Part shown: positions 50,222 through 51,995 of the stretch, one piece after another
Layout of the letters: every line of letters starts with the position of its first letter
How positions within the stretch are numbered: the first letter of the stretch is position 1
Virus record (IMG/VR): IMGVR_UViG_3300017987_000120
Location: 1 to 51,995 of that record
Direction: 5' to 3' (one strand)
Origin: a virus
Length of the DNA: 51,995 bases
The notes under the pieces: model-generated
Seen by the model: the letters and a program-made list of their open reading frames with translations, nothing else
The model's database searches: none
Told to the model about the DNA's origin: nothing
Translations under genes and position numbers: made by a program

Positions 50222-51130
50222 ATGCCGAAGTTGCGCTTCCGAACCCACTACGACGCCAAGGGCCGGCCGCAACTGCGCCACGTCAAGGGTCCGCTGGATG
50301 AAGGCGATGCCGTCGATCTAGGGATGCTTTGGTACGAGCCAAAGAAGGACGACCCCGAGCCTGTCGGCTACTACTACTACGAACACCCCCGCAACGAGGA
50401 AGCAGTGCGCCGCATGAAGCGGGTGTTCAAGACGCGCGGCTACATCGCCCAGGTCAAGGTAGTCGACGGGCGGGGCGACCCCGCCGACAACCTGCTGCTC
50501 CCCGACCGCCCCCCGACGCTTCAGAAGCGGTTCGTGTCGGTCTTCGGCGGAGATGTCACCATCGCACCGCAGGGCACCTGGGACCTTGCGGATCTGCTCA
50601 TCGACAAGCACCACCCGCACCTGGCCAACGCCGCCATCCTCTTCGTCTTGGAGGACTTCGAGCCAGAGGACATGGGGGACAAGTTCGGAACCCAGGGCGA
50701 GGTCTGGGGATTCTGCCAGACCCTCGGCGGGCAGTTCCGCAAGCTCACCGGCTTCGACTTCAAGATCACCTTCTGCGAGGGCGTCTGGCGGTTGCTGCCG
50801 TCTCGTGCCCGACGCTGGCTCTGCGATCACGAGATCATGCACTGCGGGCGCAACGACCGCGGTCGTTGGGTGTTGAATGACCACGACATCCAGATGTTTT
50901 CGGAAGAGCTGACACGCTACCCGCATATCGAAGCCAACGTGCTGAAGCTCAACCAGATCGTGGCGGCCAAGCTCCTCGGTGAAGAACAAGACAGGCTCGA
51001 CGAGGAGATCGAAGAAGCCAAGCCGAAGAAGCGCAAGAAGAAGCGCAAGAAGAGAGCCGAAGCCTGCTACGCTCCAGAGCGGCTGGCCACAGCGGTGCCG
51101 CGCGGCACCTATAAGAGACTTCCTCGATGA
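50222..51130 (+). CDS. putative phage metallopeptidase
   Basis: The protein has 302 residues. The zinc motif DHEIMHCGR (HExxH, about residues 201-209) is followed by NDHDIQMFSEEL, the layout of a phage metallopeptidase family I recall as PhageMetallopep (His-Asp plus Phe helix after the HExxH). A beta-strand-rich N-terminal 100 residues precedes it. The tail is Lys/Arg-rich (residues 260-285). ATG 50222 with AAGGAG; the frame upstream to 50072 overlaps the terminator and nrdJ end and is rejected. The role is unknown; proteolysis of host or phage proteins is possible. Confidence 0.7.
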   Translation: MPKLRFRTHYDAKGRPQLRHVKGPLDEGDAVDLGMLWYEPKKDDPEPVGYYYYEHPRNEEAVRRMKRVFKTRGYIAQVKVVDGRGDPADNLLLPDRPPTLQKRFVSVFGGDVTIAPQGTWDLADLLIDKHHPHLANAAILFVLEDFEPEDMGDKFGTQGEVWGFCQTLGGQFRKLTGFDFKITFCEGVWRLLPSRARRWLCDHEIMHCGRNDRGRWVLNDHDIQMFSEELTRYPHIEANVLKLNQIVAAKLLGEEQDRLDEEIEEAKPKKRKKKRKKRAEACYAPERLATAVPRGTYKRLPR

Positions 51131-51154
51131 AGTGCTACTACCTAGACCCCGCAC

Positions 51155-51211
51155 GAGCATGTTGGCTTTACACGCCGCGGGTCGCAGGTTCAAGCCCTGT
51201 TCTGCTCACCA
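51155..51211 (+). tRNA. tRNA-Val(UAC)-like element without a D-arm
   Basis: The anticodon loop TTTACAC (UAC), the T-arm GCAGG-TTCAAGC-CCTGT and an acceptor 3' strand TCTGCTC-A-CCA are present. The only matching 5' acceptor strand, GAGCATG, lies immediately before the anticodon stem, leaving no D-arm. Five acceptor pairs are Watson-Crick, with one mismatch and one wobble. The anticodon stem has three to four pairs. It is probably a tRNA that lost its D-arm; a functional unusual tRNA is not excluded. Confidence 0.5.
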
Positions 51212-51228
51212 CTTCGACTCAACCTTAT

Positions 51229-51314
51229 GCGAGCATGGCGGAATTGGTAGACGCGCCGGACTTAGGATCCGGTGGGTAACTCCCGTGAGGGTTCGAGTCC
51301 CTCTGTTCGCACCA
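51229..51314 (+). tRNA. tRNA-Leu(UAG)
   Basis: Acceptor GCGAGCA pairs with TGTTCGC, anticodon loop CTTAGGA gives UAG (reads CUA), with a long class II variable arm and an encoded CCA. Fully cloverleaf-compatible. Confidence 0.92.
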
Positions 51315-51339
51315 GCCTATATCAGCAGGAGAAAACCCC

Positions 51340-51597
51340 ATGCCGTCCTGTCCCGAGTGCAACGCACCAATGGTAGCTCGAACAAACAACCACACCAACG
51401 AACGATTCTGGGGGTGTAGCAGCTTTCCAAGGTGTCAATACTCGCAGTCTTTCACCGAAAAAGACTATGCAGCGCAGTCGAACAAGAAGTACCAACGAGA
51501 AGCGGCTTCGGTCACCGACTACAGCAACCCTATCGATGACCTCGGAGCTGCCCACTACTTCGAAGAGTATGGGGTATACCCTCCCGGATACAACTAG
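51340..51597 (+). CDS. topoisomerase-type C4 zinc-finger protein
   Basis: The protein has 85 residues. The N-terminal 35 form a C4 finger, CPECNAPMVAR ... FWGCSSFPRCQYS, the same layout as the zinc fingers at the C-terminus of bacterial topoisomerase I, which bind single-stranded DNA. The remaining 50 residues are acidic/aromatic. Inside the tRNA cluster, between tRNA-Leu and tRNA-Lys, with GGAGAAAA as ribosome site. Stand-alone copies of this finger occur in phages and could serve in DNA binding. Confidence 0.78.
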   Translation: MPSCPECNAPMVARTNNHTNERFWGCSSFPRCQYSQSFTEKDYAAQSNKKYQREAASVTDYSNPIDDLGAAHYFEEYGVYPPGYN

Positions 51598-51605
51598 CAG
51601 TCAGC

Positions 51606-51678
<73 letters not shown>

Positions 51679-51685
51679 CCTTCTT

Positions 51686-51772
51686 GCCCGGATGGTGGAA
51701 TTGGTAGACACAGGAGACTTAAAATCTTCCGGCCCATAGGCCATGCGGGTTCGACCCCCGCTCTGGGCACCA
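51686..51772 (+). tRNA. tRNA-Leu(UAA)
   Basis: Acceptor GCCCGGA with TCTGGGC, anticodon loop CTTAAAA (UAA, reads UUA), long variable arm, T-arm GCGGG-TTCGACC-CCCGC, encoded CCA. Confidence 0.92.
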
Positions 51773-51777
51773 GCTTT

Positions 51778-51852
51778 TGGGGCGTCGACAAGCGGTAAGT
51801 CACCGGGTTTTGGTCCCGGCATTCGTAGGTTCGAATCCTACCGCCCCAACCA
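51778..51852 (+). tRNA. tRNA-Gln(UUG)
   Basis: Acceptor TGGGGCG with CGCCCCA, anticodon loop TTTTGGT (UUG, reads CAA) on a CCGGG/CCCGG stem, T-arm GTAGG-TTCGAAT-CCTAC, encoded CCA. Confidence 0.92.
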
Positions 51853-51869
51853 TCTCACAAGAGGACGAC

Positions 51870-51995
51870 ATGGCAGTACCTCACGACAAAGTCTTTGCAC
51901 TCTTGCAACGCTTCGACACGTTGCACAACAAGCGCAAGGCGAGCCTACGCGGTGAGATTGCCGCGAAGCGCGAGGCTCTTCGACTCCCCCCAGAG
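51870..51995 (+). CDS. partial gene running off the right edge, unknown
   Basis: From ATG 51870 (GAGGA upstream) 42 codons are open to the window edge, starting MAVPHDKVFALLQRFDTL and continuing as a basic helix. Too short to identify. It follows the tRNA cluster. Confidence 0.5.
   Translation, partial: MAVPHDKVFALLQRFDTLHNKRKASLRGEIAAKREALRLPPE

Noticed and set aside
51127-51280. Small open frame with VAGSSPV and MAELVDAPDLGSG
   Set aside because: A classic artefact of translating tRNA T-arms and tRNA-Leu; the sequence is explained by tRNA structure.

Overview
The window is a gene-dense, GC-rich piece of a large tailed-phage genome (Caudoviricetes; a large myovirus-like or jumbo phage is plausible). 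The case rests on an ordered head module: a candidate small terminase, large terminase, portal, prohead protease, an acidic scaffold-like protein and a major capsid protein. Around it lie phage replication and nucleotide genes and a tRNA cluster. No integrase, plasmid gene, rRNA or CRISPR array was seen. The host cannot be named from this sequence. An RRM protein, a SpeD-like protein and a B12-dependent ribonucleotide reductase would fit a cyanobacterial or other aquatic host, but this is weak inference.

Layout. 1-4074 (minus strand): an SF2 helicase cut by the window edge, a small protein and two probable virion proteins, one with a DnaJ-like cysteine ribbon. 4112-5513: a zinc-finger orphan and a convergent Vsr-like nuclease. 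5569-10701 (plus): RuvC-like resolvase, RRM protein, small conserved proteins, SpeD-like protein, cysteine-rich protein and two unknowns. 10835-15903: a large basic protein, a Nudix-tailed protein and a metalloprotease/ADP-ribosyltransferase-like fusion. The last two share an N-terminal module, which suggests a common delivery or targeting signal. 15948-32088: head morphogenesis. 32260-38036: an AAA+ ATPase and several large unknown, probably virion-associated proteins. 38033-39046 (minus): a DnaG-like primase. 39086-47441 (plus): a Cas4/RecB-like nuclease, then an apparent 7-deazaguanine DNA-modification island made of a methyltransferase/acyltransferase-like fusion, a DpdA-like transglycosylase, QueC, a divergent second QueC and a GNAT/FemX-like protein. 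47560-51995: class II ribonucleotide reductase, a phage metallopeptidase, a C4 zinc-finger protein, four good tRNAs (Leu, Lys, Leu, Gln) and a Val-like tRNA lacking the D-arm.

Working together: helicase, primase, RuvC-like resolvase, Cas4-like nuclease and NrdJ would support replication and precursor supply. QueC and DpdA would make 7-cyano-7-deazaguanine and insert it into phage DNA after replication as protection from host nucleases. The second QueC and the acyltransferase-like proteins may decorate it further. The terminase-capsid block packages the genome. Several proteins between terminase, portal and protease begin with similar short amphipathic segments resembling T4 capsid-targeting peptides, so they may be internal or injected proteins.

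The most unusual loci are the deazaguanine island; the paired Nudix and protease/ART proteins; a -1 frame switch that joins two genes into one open frame near 23430; a duplicated protease C-terminus flanking an extra gene (25294-26578); and the D-armless tRNA-like element.
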